Positions 11,805 to 25,709 of a stretch of 64,000 nucleotides of DNA are shown in pieces. The position numbers and the translations under genes are program-made. A model generated the notes under the pieces. It searched no databases. It worked only from the letters and a program-made list of their open reading frames with translations, and was not told where the DNA came from. Within the stretch, counting starts at the first letter, position 1. Every line of letters starts with the position of its first letter. Location: contig NC_023758.2 of the NCBI RefSeq assembly GCF_000499845.2, forward strand, positions 4,380,311 through 4,444,310. Direction: 5' to 3'. Source of the DNA: Phaseolus vulgaris. Its lineage: Eukaryota > Streptophyta > Magnoliopsida > Fabales > Fabaceae.

Positions 11805-14800
11805 GTTCGTTTGTGTGTGAAATTGTTTGATTTTTTACCTAGGTGAATACTCATCCGTTTGACGTCAAATTTGTCGCGTTTTGTCCCAAATTCAGCCTAG
11901 ATTCTTACGTGCAATTTCAGGAGAAATTATTTCTAGACAATTTTTCTGAAATTTTGTGAAAAACCAAGGCGATTTAGCAAAATTTGTGAAATTTCGCTCT
12001 ATTTTGTGTAATTATATTATGTGTTGGAAAATTGCGTTGAAAAATTCACACAAGTACTTTCATGTGTTGTTTGCACCCTGCTAAGGAGGCACGCCCATAA
12101 ACAAATCACAAAAAGGAGATATAGGGAAGAAAAGCCAGGACATTTTGTTTTCGGAAAACCGGTTTTGTTCAGCCTCGGTCTGAGTGTTAAACGCCCTATT
12201 CCTTGGGTCTTTTGGTCTGAAAATTTTAACAGACATTCGTCATTGTGTGTATTGAATTTTGGCTGAGATTTGAGGCCCAGATTCGTCCCACAAGATTTTC
12301 AATAAATTTTTTATTCATCACTTTTAGGGTTGAAAGGAAGGTTCGTTTGTGTGTGAACTGTTTGCTTTATTTCCTAGGTGAATACTCATCCATTTGACGT
12401 GAAATTTGTCGCGTTTCGACCCAAATTCAGTCCATATTCTTATGTGGAATTTCAGGAAAAAATTATTTCGGGAATTTTTTTTTGAAATATTGTGAAAAAC
12501 CAAGGCCTAGTAAAATTTGTGAAATTTGGCCCTAGTTTCTGCAATTTTATTCTGTGTTGAAAAATTGCGTTGAAAATTCACACAAGTACTTTCATCTGTT
12601 GTTTTCACCCTGCTAAGGAGGCACGTCCACAAAAAAATCACAAAAAGAAGATATAGGTAAGAAAAGCCAGGACATTTTGTTTTCGGAAAACTGGTTTTGT
12701 TAACTCTCGGTCTGGGTCTTACTACGCTCTATTCCTTGGGTCTTTTGGTCTGAAAATTTTACCAGACATTCGTCATTGTGTGTATTGAGTTTTGGCTGAG
12801 ATTTGAGCCCCAGATACGTCTCACAAGATTTTCAATAAATTTTTTATTCATCACTGGCAGGGTTGAAAGGAAGATTCGTTTATGTGTGAAACTGTTTGAT
12901 TTTTTACCTAAGTGAATACTCATCCGTTTGAGGTGAAATTTATCGCGTTTTGTCCCAAATTCAGTCTAGATTCTTACGTGGAATTTCAGGAAAAAATTAT
13001 TTCAGGACAATTTTTCTTAAATTTTGTGAAAAACCAAGGCTAACCTCTAGCAAAATTTGTGAAATTTCGCCCTACTTTATGCAATTTTATTCTGTGTTGA
13101 AAATTTCGTTGAAAAATTTACACAAGTACTTTCGTGTGTTGCTTGCACCCAGCTAAGGAGGCACGTCCATAACCAAATCACAAAAAGGGGACATAGGGAA
13201 GAAAAGCCAGGACAGTTTGTTTTGGGAAAACCAGTTTTGTTCACTCTCGCTCTCAATCTTACTACGCCCTATTCCATGGGTCTTTTGGTCTGAAAATTTT
13301 ACCAGACATTCGTCATTATGTGTATTGAGTATTGGCTGAGATTTGAGCCCCAGATACGTCCCACAAGATTTTCAATAAATTTTTTATTCATCACTGTCAG
13401 AGTTGAAAGGAAGGTACGTTTGTGTGTGAAACTGTTTGATTTTTTACCTAGGTGAATACTCATCCGTTTAACGTCAAATTTGTCGTGTTTTGTCCCAAAT
13501 TCAGCCTTGATTCTTACGTGCAATTTCAGGAGAAATTATTTCTAGACAGTTTTTCTGAAATTTTGTGAAAAACCAAGGCTATCCTTTAACAAAATTTGTG
13601 AAATTTCGCTCTATTTTCTGTAATTATATTATGTGTTGGAAAATTGCGTTGAAAAATTCACACAAGTACTTTCATGTGTTGTTTGCACCTTGCTAAGGAG
13701 ACACGTCCATAAACAAATCACAAAAAGGAGATATAGGAAAGAAAAGCCAGGACATTTTCTTTTCGGAAATTCGGTTTTGTTCACTCTCAGTCTGAGTGTT
13801 ACACGCCTTATTCCTTGAGACTTTTGGTCTGAAAATTTTAACAGACATTCGTCATTGTGTGTATTGAATTTTGGCTGAGATTTGAGGCCCAGATTCGTCC
13901 CACAAGATTTTCAATAAATTTTTTATTCATCACTGGCAGGGTTGAAAGGAAGGTTCGTTTGTGTGTGAACTATTTGCTTCATTTCCTAGGTGAATACTAA
14001 TCCATTTGACGTGAAATTTGTTGAGTTTCGACCCAAATTCAGTCCATATTCTTATGTGGAATTTCAGGAAAAAATTATTACGGGAATTGTTTTTTGAAAT
14101 ATTGTGAAAAACCAAGGCCTAGTAAAATTTGTGAAATTTGGCCCTAGTTTCTGCAATTTTATTCAGTGTTGACAAATTGTGTTGAAAATTCACACAAGTA
14201 CTTTCATCTGTTGTTTTCACCCTGCTAAGGAGGCACGTCCACAAACAAATCACAAAAAAAAGATATAGGTAAGAAAAGCCAGGACATTTTGTTTTCAGAA
14301 AACCGGTTTTGTTCACTCTTGGTCTGGGTCTTACTACGCCATATTCCCTGGATCTTTTGGTCTGAAAATTTTACCAGACATTCGTCATTATCTGTATTGA
14401 GTTTTGGCTGAGATTTGAGCCCCAGATATGTCCCACAAGATTTTCAATAAATTTTTTATTCATCAATGCGAGGGTTGAAAGGAAGATTCGTTTATGTGTG
14501 AAACTGTTTGATTTTTTACCTAAGTGAATACTCATGCGTTTGAGGTGAAATTTGTCGCGTTTTGTCCTAAATTCAGTCTAGATTCTTACGTGGAATTTCA
14601 GGAAAAATTATTTCGGGACAATTTTTCTGAAATTTTGTGAAAAACCAAGGCTATCCTCTAGCAAAATTTGTGAAAATTCGCCTTACTTTCTGCAATTTTA
14701 TTTTGTGTTGAAAATTTCGTTGAAAAATTTAAACAAGTACTTTCGTGTGTTGCTTGCACCCTGCTAAGGAGGCACGTCCATAAACAAATCACAAAAAGGG

Positions 14801-17800
14801 GACATAGGGAAGAAAAGCCAGGACATTTTGTTTTGGGAAAACCAGTTTTGTTCACTCTCGCTCTCAATCTTACTACGCCCTATTCCATGGATCTTTTGGT
14901 CTGAAAATTTTACAAGACATTCGTCATTATGTGTATTGAGTTTTGGCTGAGATTTGAGCCCCAGATACGTCCCACAAGATTTTCAATAAATTTTTTATTC
15001 ATCACTGTCAGGGTTGAAAGGAAGGTACGTTTGTGTGTGAAACTGTTTGATTTTTTACCTAGGTGAATACTCATCCGTTTGACGTCAAATTTGTCGCGTT
15101 TTTTCCCAAATTCGGCCTAGATTCTTACGTGCAATTTCAGGAGAAATTGTTTCTAGACAATTTTTCTGAAATTTGGTGAAAAACCAAGGCGATTTAGCAA
15201 AATTTGTGAAATTTCGCTCTATTTTGTGTAATTATATTATGTGTTGGAAAATTGCGTTGAAAAATTCACAAAAGTACTTTCATGTGTTGTTTGCACCCTG
15301 CTAAGGAGGCACGCCCATAAACAAATCACAAAAAGGAGATATAGGGAAGAAAAGCCAGGACATTTTCTTTTCGGAAAACAGGTTTTTTTCACTCTCGGTC
15401 TGAGTGTTACACGCCCTATTCCTTGGGTCTTTTGGTCTGAAAATTTTAACAGACATTCGTCATTGTGTGTATTGAATTTTTGCTGAGATTTGAGGCCCAT
15501 ATTCGTCCTACAAGATTTTCAATAAATTTTTTATTCATCACTGGCAGAGTTGAAAGGAAGGTTCGTTTGTGTGTGAACTGTTTGCTTTATTTCCTAGGTG
15601 AATACTCATCCATTTGACGTGAAATTTGTCGCGTTTTGACCAAAATTCAATCCATATTCTTATGTGGAATTTAAGGAAAAAATTATTTCGAGAATTTTTT
15701 TTTGAAATATTGTGAAAAACCAAGGCCTAGTAAAGTTTGTGAAATTTGGTCCTAGTTTCTGCAATTTTATTCTGTGTTGAAAAATTGCGTTGAAAATTCA
15801 CACAAGTACTTTTGTCTGTTGTTTTCACCCTGCTAAGGAGGCACGTCCATAAACAAATCACAAAAATAATATATAGGTAAGAAAATCCAGGACATTTTGT
15901 TTTCGGAAAACCGGTTTTGTTCACTCTTGGTCTGGGTCTTACTACAACCTATTCCTTGGGTCTTCTGGTCTGAAAATTTTACCAGACATTCGTCATTGTG
16001 TGTATTGAGTTTTGGCTAAGATTTGAGCCCCAGATACGTCCCACAAGATTTTCAATAAATTTTTTATTTATCACTGGCAGGGTTGAAAGGAAGATTCGTT
16101 TATGTGTGAAACTGTTTGATTTTTTACCTAAGTGAATACTCATGCGTTTGAGGTGAAATTCGTCGCGTATTGTCCCAAATTCAGTCTAGATTCTTACATG
16201 GAATTTCAGGAAAAAATTATTTCGGGACAATTTTTCTGAAATTTTGTGAAAAACCAAGGCTACTTTCTGCAATTTTATTCTGTGTTGAAAATTTCGTTGA
16301 AAAATTTACACAAGTACTTTCGTGTGTTGCTTGCACCCTGCTAAGGAGGCACGTCCATAAACAAATCAGAAGGGGACATAGGGAAGAAAAGCCAGGACAT
16401 TTTGTTTTGGGAAAACCAGTTTTGTTCACTAGCGCTCTCAATCTTACTACGCCCTATTCCATGCATCTTTTGGTCTGAAAATTTTACCAGACATTCGTCA
16501 TTATGTGTATTGAGTTTTGGCTGAGATTTGAGCCCCAAATACGTCCCACAAGATTTTCAATTAATTTTTTATTCATCTCTGTCAGGGTTGAAAGGAAGGT
16601 ACGTTTGTGTGTGAAACTGTTTGATTTTTTACCTAGGTGAATACTCATCCGTTTGACGTCAAATTTGTCGCGATTTGTCCCAAATTCAGCCTTGATTCTT
16701 ACGTGCAATTTCAGGAGAAGTTATTTCTAGACAATTTTTCTGAAATTTGGTGAAAAACCAAGGCTATCCTTTAGCAAAATTTGTGAAATTTCGCTCTATT
16801 TTGTGTAATTATATTATGTGTTGGAAAATTGCGTTGAAAAATTCACACAAGTACTTTCATGTGTTGTTTGCACCCTGCTAAGCAGGCACGTCCATAAACA
16901 AATCACAAAATGGAGATATAGGGAAGAAAAGCCAGGACATTTTGTTTTCGGAAAATCGGTTTTGTTCACTCTCGGTCTGAGTGTTACACGCCCTATTCCT
17001 TGGGTCTTTTGGTCTGAAAATTTTAACAGACATTCGTCATTGTGTGTATTGAATTTTGGTTGAGATTTGAGGCCCAGATTCGTCCCACAAGATTTTCAAT
17101 AAATTTTTTATTCATCACTGGCAGGGTTGAAAGGAAGGTTCGTTTGTGTGTGAACTGTTTGCTTTATTTCCTAGGTGAATATTCATCCATTTGACGTGAA
17201 ATTTGTCGCGTTTTGACCCAAATTCAGTCCATACTCTTATGTGGAATTTCAGGAAAAAATTATTTCTGGATTTTTTTTTTGAAATATTGTGAAAAACCAA
17301 GGCCTAGTAAAATTTGAGAAATTTGGCCCTAGTTTCTGCAATTTTATTCTGTGTTGAAAAATTGCGTTGAAAATTCACACAAGTACTTTCATCTGTTGTT
17401 TTCACCCTGCTAAGGAGGCACGTCCACAAACAAATCACAAAAAGAAGATATAGGTAAGAAAAGCCAGGACATTTTGTTTTCAGAAAACCGGTTTTGTTCA
17501 CTCTCGGTCTGGGTCTTACTACGCCCTATTCCTTGGATCTTTTGGTCTGAAAATTTTACCAGACATTCGTCATTGTGTGTATTGAGTTTTGGCTGAGATT
17601 TGAGCCCCAGATACGTCCCACAAGATTTTCAATAAATTTTTTATTCATCACTGCCAGGGTTGAAAGGAAGATTCGTTTTTGTGTGAAACTGTTTGATTTT
17701 TTTACCTAAGTGAATACTCATGCGTTTGAGGTGAAATTTGTCGCGTTTTGTCCCAAATTCAGTCTAGATTCTTACGTGGAATTTCAGGAAAAAATATTTC

Positions 17801-19320
17801 GGGACAATTTTTCTGAAATTTTGTGAAAAACCAAGGCTATCCTCTAGCAAAATTTGTGAAATTTCGCCCTACTTTATGCAATTTTATTCTGTGTTGAAAA
17901 TTTCGTTGAAAAATTTACACAAGTACTTTCTTGTGTTGCTTGCACCCTGCTAAGGAGGCACGTCCATAAACAAATCACAAAAAGGGGACATAGGGAAGAA
18001 AAGCCAGGACATTTTGTTTTGAGAAAACCAGTTTTGTTCACTCTCGCTCTCAATCTTACTACCCCCTATTCCATGGGTCTTTTGGTCTGAAAATTTTACC
18101 AGACATTCGACATTATGTTTATTGAGTTTTGGCATAAGTTTGAGCCCCAGATACGTCCCACAAGATTTTCAATAAATTTTTTATTCATCACTGTTAGGGT
18201 TGAAAGGAAGGTTCGTTTGTGTGTGAAACTGTTTGATTTTTTACCTAGGTGAATACTCATCCGTTTGACGTCAAATTTGTCGCGTTTTGTCCCTAATTCA
18301 GCCTAGATTCTTACGTGCAATTTAAGGAGAAATTTTTTCTAGACAATTTTTCTGAAATTTTGTGAAAAACCAAGGCGATTTAGCAAAATTTGTGAAATTT
18401 CGCTCTATTTTGTGTAATTATATTATGTGTTGGAAAATTGCTTTGAAAAATTCACACAAGTACTTTCATGTGTTGTTTGCACCCTGCTAAGGAGGCACGC
18501 CCATAAACAAATCACAAAAAGGAGATATAGGGAAGAAAAGCCAGGACATTTTGTTTTCGGAAAACCGGTTTTGTTCACTCTCGGTCAGAGTGTTACACGC
18601 CCTATTCCTTGGGTCTTTTGGTCTGAAAATTTTAACGGACATTCGTCATTGTGTGTATTGAATTTTGGCTGATATTTGATGCCCAGATTCGTCCCACAAG
18701 ATTTTCAATAAATTTTTTATTCATCACTGGCAGGGTTGAAAGGAAGGTCCGTTTGTGTGTGAACTGTTTGCTTTATTTCCTAGGTGAATACTCAACCATT
18801 TGACGTGAAATTTGTCGCGTTTTGACCAAAATTCAGTCCATATTCTTATGTGGAATTTAAGGAAAAAATTATTTCGGGAATTGTTTTTTGAAATATTGTG
18901 AAAAACCAAGGCCTAGTAAAATTTGTGAAATTTGACCCTAGTTTATGCAATTTTATTCTGTGTTGAAAAATTGCGTTGAAAATTCACACAAGTACTTTCG
19001 TCTGTTGTTTTCACCCTGCTAAGGAGGTACGTCCATAAACAAATCACAAAAAGAAGATATAGGTAAGAAAAGCCAGGACATTCTGTTTTGGGAAAACCAG
19101 TTTTGTTGACTCTCGCTCTCAATCTTACTACGCCCTATTCCATGGGCTTTTGGTCTGAAAGTTTTACCAGACATTCGTCATTATGTGTATATGAGTTTTG
19201 GCTGAGATTTGAGCCCCAAATACGTCCCACAAGATTTTCAATAAATTTTTTATTCATCACTGTCAGGGTTGAAAGGAAGGTTCGTTTGAGTGTGAAACTG
19301 TTTGATTTTTTACCTAGGTG
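11805..19320. repeat. Trimeric higher-order repeat (A-B-C, ~1.61 kb) within the satellite
   Basis: Three monomer types alternate. A has GACGTCAAATTT and CTAGACAATTT (11842, 13453, 15063, 16637, 18250). B has CATTTGACGTG and CCAAGGCCTAG (12379, 13990, 15600, 17176, 18785). C has GTTTGAGGTG and a GCTCTCAATC tail (12912, 14524, 16133, 17710). Same-type copies are 1609-1613 bp apart, except across the 504-bp C monomer at 16133, where the step is ~1575 bp. Same-type copies look far more alike than neighbours, the mark of recent amplification as a trimer. Confidence 0.85.
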
Positions 19321-22300
19321 AATACTCATCCGTTTGACGTCAAATTTGTCGCGTTTTGTCCCAAATTCAGCCTAGATTCTTACGTGCAATTTCAGGAGAA
19401 ATTATTTCTAGACATTTTTTCTGAAATTTTGTGAAAAACCAAGGCTATCCTTTAGCAAAATTTTTGAAATTTCGCTCTATTTTCTGTAATTATAATATGT
19501 GTTGGAAAATTGCGTTGAAAAATTCACACAAGTACTTTCTTGTGTTGTTTGCACCCTGCTAAAGAGGCACGTCCATAAACAAATCACAAAAAGGGGACAT
19601 AGGGAAGAAAAGCCAGGACATTTTGCTTTGGGAAAACCAATTTTGTTCACTCTCGCTCTCAATCTTACTACGCCCTATTCCATGGGTCTTTTGGTCTGAA
19701 AATTTTACCAGACATTCGTCATTATGTGTATTGAGTTTTGGCTGATATTTGAGCCCCAGATACGTCGCACCAGATTTTAAATAAATTTTTTATTCATCAC
19801 TTTTAGGGTTGAAAGGAAGGTTCGTTTGGATGTGAAACTGTTTAATTTTTTACCTAGGTGAATACTCATCCGTTTGACGTCAAATTTGTCGTGTTTTGTC
19901 CCAAATTCAGCCTAGATTCTTACGTGCAATTTCAGGAGAAATTATTTCTAGACAATTTTTCTGAAATTTTGTGAAAAACCAAGGCTATCCTTTAGCAAAA
20001 TTTGTGAAATTTCGCTCTATTTTTTGTAATTATATTATGTGTTGAAAAATTGCGTTCTAAAATTCATACAAGTACTTTCATGTCTTGTTTGCACCTTGCT
20101 AAGGAGGCACGTCCATAAATAAATCACAAAAAGGAGATATATGGAAGAAAAGTCAGGACATTTTGTTTTCGGAAAACTGGTTTTGTTCACTCTCGGTCTG
20201 GGTCTTACACGCCGTATTCCTTGGGTCTTTTGGTCTGAAAATTTTAACAGACATTCATCATTGTGTGTATTGAATTTTGGCTAAGATTTGAGGCCCAGAT
20301 TCGTCCCACAAGATTGTCAATAAAGTTTTTATTTATCACTAGCAAGGTTGAAAGGAAGGTTCGTTTGTGTGTGAACTGTTTGATTTATTTCCTAGGTGAA
20401 TACTCATCCATTTGACGTGAAATTTGTCGCGTTTTGACCCAAATTCACTCCATATTCTTATTTGGAATTTCAGGAAAAATTTATTTTGGGAAATTTTTCT
20501 GAAATTTTGTGAAAAACGAAGGCTCTCCTTTAGTAAAATTTGGGAAATTTCGCCCTACTTTCTGCAATTTTATTCTGTGTTGAAAAATTGCGTTGAAAAA
20601 TTCACACAGGTAATTTCATGTGTTATTTGCACCCTGCTAAGGAGGCACGTCCGTAAACAAATCACAAAAAGGAGATATAGGGAAGAAAAGTCAGGACATT
20701 TTATTTTCGGAAAATCGGTTTTGTTCACTCTCGGTCTGGGTCTTACACGCCCTATTCCTTGAAAATTTTGGTCTGAAAATTTTAACAGACATTCGTCATT
20801 GAGTGTATTGAATTTTGGCTGAGATTTGAGGCCCAGATTCATCCCACAAGATTTTCAATAAATTTTTATTCCTCACTGCCAGCGTAAAAGAAAGGTTCAT
20901 TTGTGTGTGAATTGTTTGATTTTTTTCCTAGGTGAATACTCATCCATTTGACGTAAAATTTGTCGCGTTTTGACCCAAATTTAGTCCATGTTCTTACGTG
21001 GAATTTCTGGAAAGAATTATTTCGGGACAATTTTTCTGAAATTTTGTAAAAGCAAAGGCTATCCTCTAGTAAAATTTGTGAAATTTAGCCATACTTTCTG
21101 CAATTTTATTATGTGTTGAAAAATTGCGTTGAAATATTCACACAAGTACTTTCATGTGTTGTTTTTACCCTGCTAAGGAGACACGTCCATAAACAAATCA
21201 CAAAAAGAAGATATAGGTAAGAAAAGCCAGGACATTTTGTTTTCGGAAAATCGATTTTTTTCACTCTCGGTCTGGGTCTTACTACGCCCTATTCCTTGGG
21301 TCTTTTGGTATGAAAATTTTACCAGACATTCGTCATTGTATGTATTGAGTTTTGGCTGAGATTTGAGCCCTAGAATCGTCCCAAAAGATTTCAATAAATT
21401 TTTTATTCATCACTGCCAGGGTTGAAAGGAAGGTTCGTTTATGTGTGAAACTGATTGATTTTTTACCTAAGTGAATACTCATCTGTTTGAGGTGAAATTT
21501 GTCGCATTTTGTCCCAAATTCAGCCTAGATTCTTACATGCAATTTAAGGAAAATTATTTCTTGACAATTTTTCTGAAATATTGTGAAAAACCAAGGCTAT
21601 CATTTAGCAAAATTTGTGAAATTTCGTTCTATTTTCTGTAATTTTATTTTGTGTTGAAAATTGCGTTGAAAAATTCACACAAGTACTTTCATGTGTTGTT
21701 TGCACCCTGCTAAGAAGGCACGTCCATAAACAAATCACAAAAAGGAGATATAGGGAAGAAAAGCCAGGACATTTTGTTTTCGGAAAACCGGTTTTGTTCA
21801 CTCTCGGTCTGGGTCTTACACGCCCTATTGAAAGGAAGGTTCGTTTGTGTGTGAACTGTTTGATTTATTTCCTAGGTGAATACTCATCCATTTTACGTGA
21901 AATTTGTCGCGTTTTGACCCAAATTCAGTCCATATTCTTACGTGGAATTTCAGAAAAAAATTATTTCGAGACAATTTTTCTGAAATTTTGTGAAAAACCA
22001 AGGCTATCATCTAGTAAAATTTGTTAAATTTCGCCCTACTTACTGCAATTTTTTTCTGTGTTGAAAAATTCAAACAAGTACTTTCATGTGTTCTTTTCAC
22101 CCTGCTAAGGAGGGTCGTCCATAAACAAATCACAAAAAGAAGATATAGGCAAGAAAAGCCACGACATTTTGTTTTCGGAACACTGGTTTTGTTCACTTTT
22201 GGTCTAGGTCTTACTACGCCCTATTCCTTAGTTCTTTTGGTCTGAAAATTTTACCAGACATTCGTCATGGTGTGTATTGAGTTTTGGCTGAGATTAGAGC

Positions 22301-24612
22301 CCCAGATTCGTCCGACAAGATTATCGATAATTTTTTTATTCATCACTGCCAGGGTTGAAAGGAAGGTTCGTTTGTGTGAAACTTCTTGATTTTTTTCCTA
22401 GGTGAATACTCATCCGTTTGACGACAATTTTTTCCCAAATTCAGTCCATATTCTTACGTGAAATTTTAGGAAAAAAGTATTTCGGGACAATTTTTCTTAA
22501 ATTTTTTGAGAAACCAAGGCTATCTTCTAGTAAAATTTGTGAAATTTCGCCCTACTTTCTCCAATTTTATTTTGTGTTGAAAAATTCACACAAGTCCTTT
22601 CATGTGTTGTTTGCACCCTTCTAAGGAGGCACGTCCATAAACAAATAAAAAAAAGAGATATCGGGAAGAAAAGCCAACACATTTTGTTTTCGGAAAACCG
22701 GTTTCGTTCACTCTTGGACTGGTTCCTACTACGCCCTATTCCTTTGGTCTTTTGGTCTGAAAATTTTACAACATATTCGTCATTGTGTATTGAGTTTTGG
22801 CTAATATTTAAGCCCCATTTTCGTCCCACAAGATTTTCAATAAATTATTTATTCATCAGTGCTAGGGTTGAAAGGAAGGTTCGTTTGTGTGTGAAACTGT
22901 TTGATTTTTTGCCTCGGTGAATACTCATCTGTTTAACGTGAAATTTTCGTGTTTTGTCCCAAATTCAGTCCATATTCTTACGTGGAATTTCAGGAAAAAA
23001 TTATTTCGGAACAATTTTTCTAAAATTTTGTGAAAAACCAAGGCTATCCTCTAGCAAAATTTGTGAAATTTCGCCATACTTTCTGCAATTTTATTCTTTC
23101 ACAAAAATTGCGTTGAAAAATTCACACAAGTACTTTCATGTGTTGTTTGCACCTTGCTAAGGAGGCACGTCCATAAACCAATCACAAAAACGAGATATAG
23201 GGAAGAAAAGTCTGGACATTTTGTTTTCGGAAAACCGGTTTTGTTTACTCTCGGTTTGGGTCTTACTACGCCCTATTCCTTGGGTCTTTTCATTTGAAAA
23301 TTTTACCAGACATTCGTCATTGTGTGTATTGAGTTTTGGCTAAGATTTGAGCCCCAGATTCGTTCCACAAGATTTTCAATAAATTTTTTATTCATCACTG
23401 ACAGGTTTGAAAGGAATGTTCGTTTGTGTGTGAAACTGTTTGATATTTTTCCTAGGTGAATACTTATCCGTTTGACATGAAATTTGTCGCGTTTTGTCCC
23501 AAATTCATTCTAGATGCTTACGTGGAATTTCAGGAAAAAATTATTACGGGAAAATTTTTCTAAAAGTTTGTGTAAATTCCTCTTGCAAAATTTGTGAAAT
23601 TTCGCCTTACTTTCTGCAATTTTATTTTGTGTTGAAAATTTGCATTGAAAAATTAAAACAAGTACTTTATTGTGTTGTTTGCACCCTGCTAAAGAGGCAC
23701 GTCCATAAACAAATCACAAAAAGGAGATAAAGGGAAGAAAAATCAGGACATTTTGTTTTCGGAAAATCGGTTTTGTTCACTATCGGTCTGGGTCTTACTA
23801 CGCCCTATTCCATTGGTCTTTTGGTTTGAAAATTTTACCAGACATTCTTCATTGTGTGTATTGAATTTTGGCTGAGATTTGTGCCCCAGATTCGTCCCAC
23901 CAAATTTTCAATAAACTATTTATTCATCACTCTCAGGATTGAAAGAAAGGTTCGTTTGTGTGTGAAACTATTTGATTTTATTCCTATGTGAATACTCATC
24001 CGTTTGACGTGAAATTTGTCACGTTTTGTCCCAAATTCGGTCCATATTCTTACGTGCAATTTCAGGAAAAAATTATTTCGGAACAATTTTTCTGAAATTT
24101 TGTTAATAACCAAGGCTATCTCTAGCAAAATATATGAAATTTGGCCCTACTTTCTGCAATTTTATTTTGTGTGTAAAAATTGCGTTGAAAATTCACACAA
24201 GTACTTTCATGTGTTGTTTGCACCCTGCTAAAGAGGCACGTCGATAAACAAATCACAAAAAGGAGATATAGGAAAGAAAAATCAGGATTTGTTTTCGGGA
24301 TATCGATTTTGTTCACTCTCGGTCTGGGTCTTACAACGCCCTATTCCTTGGGTCTTTTGATTTGAAAATTTTACTAGACATTCTTCATTGTGTGTATTGA
24401 GTTTTGGCTGAGATTTGAGCCCCAGATTCGTTCCACAAGATATTCAATAAATTTTTTATTCATAACTGCCATAGTTGAAATGAAGGTTCGTTTGTGTGTG
24501 AAACTGTTTGATATTTTTCCTAGGTGAATACTCATCCGTTTGACGTGAAATTTGTCACTTTTTCTCCCAAATTCAGTCTATATTCTTAAGTGGAATTTCA
24601 AAAAAAAATTAT

Positions 24613-25709
24613 TGATAAGTGTCTAATTTCAGTAATATTTCATATTAAAATATAGGCACTTATGAGGATTTATTGCTAATTTACATATAAAATAATCCCT
24701 AATTTATGAATTTATACCTTTTTACATTTTTTATGATCTTTATTTGAATAAGAGTATTTTATTCCCAAATTTGGTGTTAATTGCAATTTCTAGGAAGATT
24801 GGAGATTTGGATTAAAGATGAATGATTTGAGCTAAAAAGATAAAGATAGAAGGTCCCAAAATGGAAAAAGATGCAAAGGAAGATTGGGCCTTTTTTTATG
24901 TTTTATCATTTAGCCCATTAGCGCGACACAATAAACAACCTAACCCTAGAAAACTAGGATAAATAGAGGGCTAGAGGCTCAACCTTAGTGTGCCAGATTG
25001 AGAGGAAAACACCATAGAGTGAGTTGTAACCCAATTGGGAGAATGGAAGGTGATAGAAGTATGCGTGGCTAATTCTACCCTTTGGGATTGAGAGTAATCT
25101 GCTCAAACTCTTATGTATTGAGGTGATATTTTATATATTAATATTCAGTTCTTGATTGATTATTGGTATTGTTGTTTTACTTTTAATTTTTCGTGACAAA
25201 TTGAGAATCTTAAATCTGACCGGGAGGTATTTTTAGGGTTCGGACCTAAACAACAATACTTAACATATTTGAGTGCTAGGAATAGACTTGAAATGTTAAT
25301 TGCTATTAAACGTCTGAGCTTCGTTCTAAGTTTTTCTTATAATTATGCGAGGGATCGATAGTTAGGGGACATTCTTAAGGATTTTATATGCGAGGAATCG
25401 ATATAAATGATTTTTATACGGGCATCAATTTCAATCAAAGAACTTAATATTGACATGCTAATCAAAATACTTGAGAGTGAGAGAGATGAAACTAATCCTT
25501 ATTTTTCCAATTGAAACAACTAATTCTTTGTTTGTTTTCTTATTGATCAGTGTCAACACAATTAATTCAAAACTCTTTTAATTGTTCTGTTTTTATATTT
25601 AGCGATTATTGTACTCGATAATTCACTGTTCCTTGTGGGATCGATATCCGTCCTTAGGGACAATTATTACTTTTGACAAACGCGGTGCACTTGCCGTAAA
25701 AAGTCATCA
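24613..25709. mobile_element. Solo LTR of an LTR retrotransposon (1,097 bp)
   Basis: The segment breaks a satellite monomer, begins TGATAAGTGTC and ends AAAGTCATCA (TG...CA), and is flanked by a perfect 5-bp duplication ATTAT at 24608-24612 and 25710-25714. The monomer sequence resumes exactly afterwards. A TATA-like ATAAATA lies near 24959-24965. The last 100 bp (GGGATCGATATCC, then GGTGCACTTGCCG) resemble the 3' ends of legume Ty3/gypsy LTRs. No internal region, primer-binding site or coding sequence is present, so this is the product of LTR-LTR recombination. Class-level family is inferred. Confidence 0.9.
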
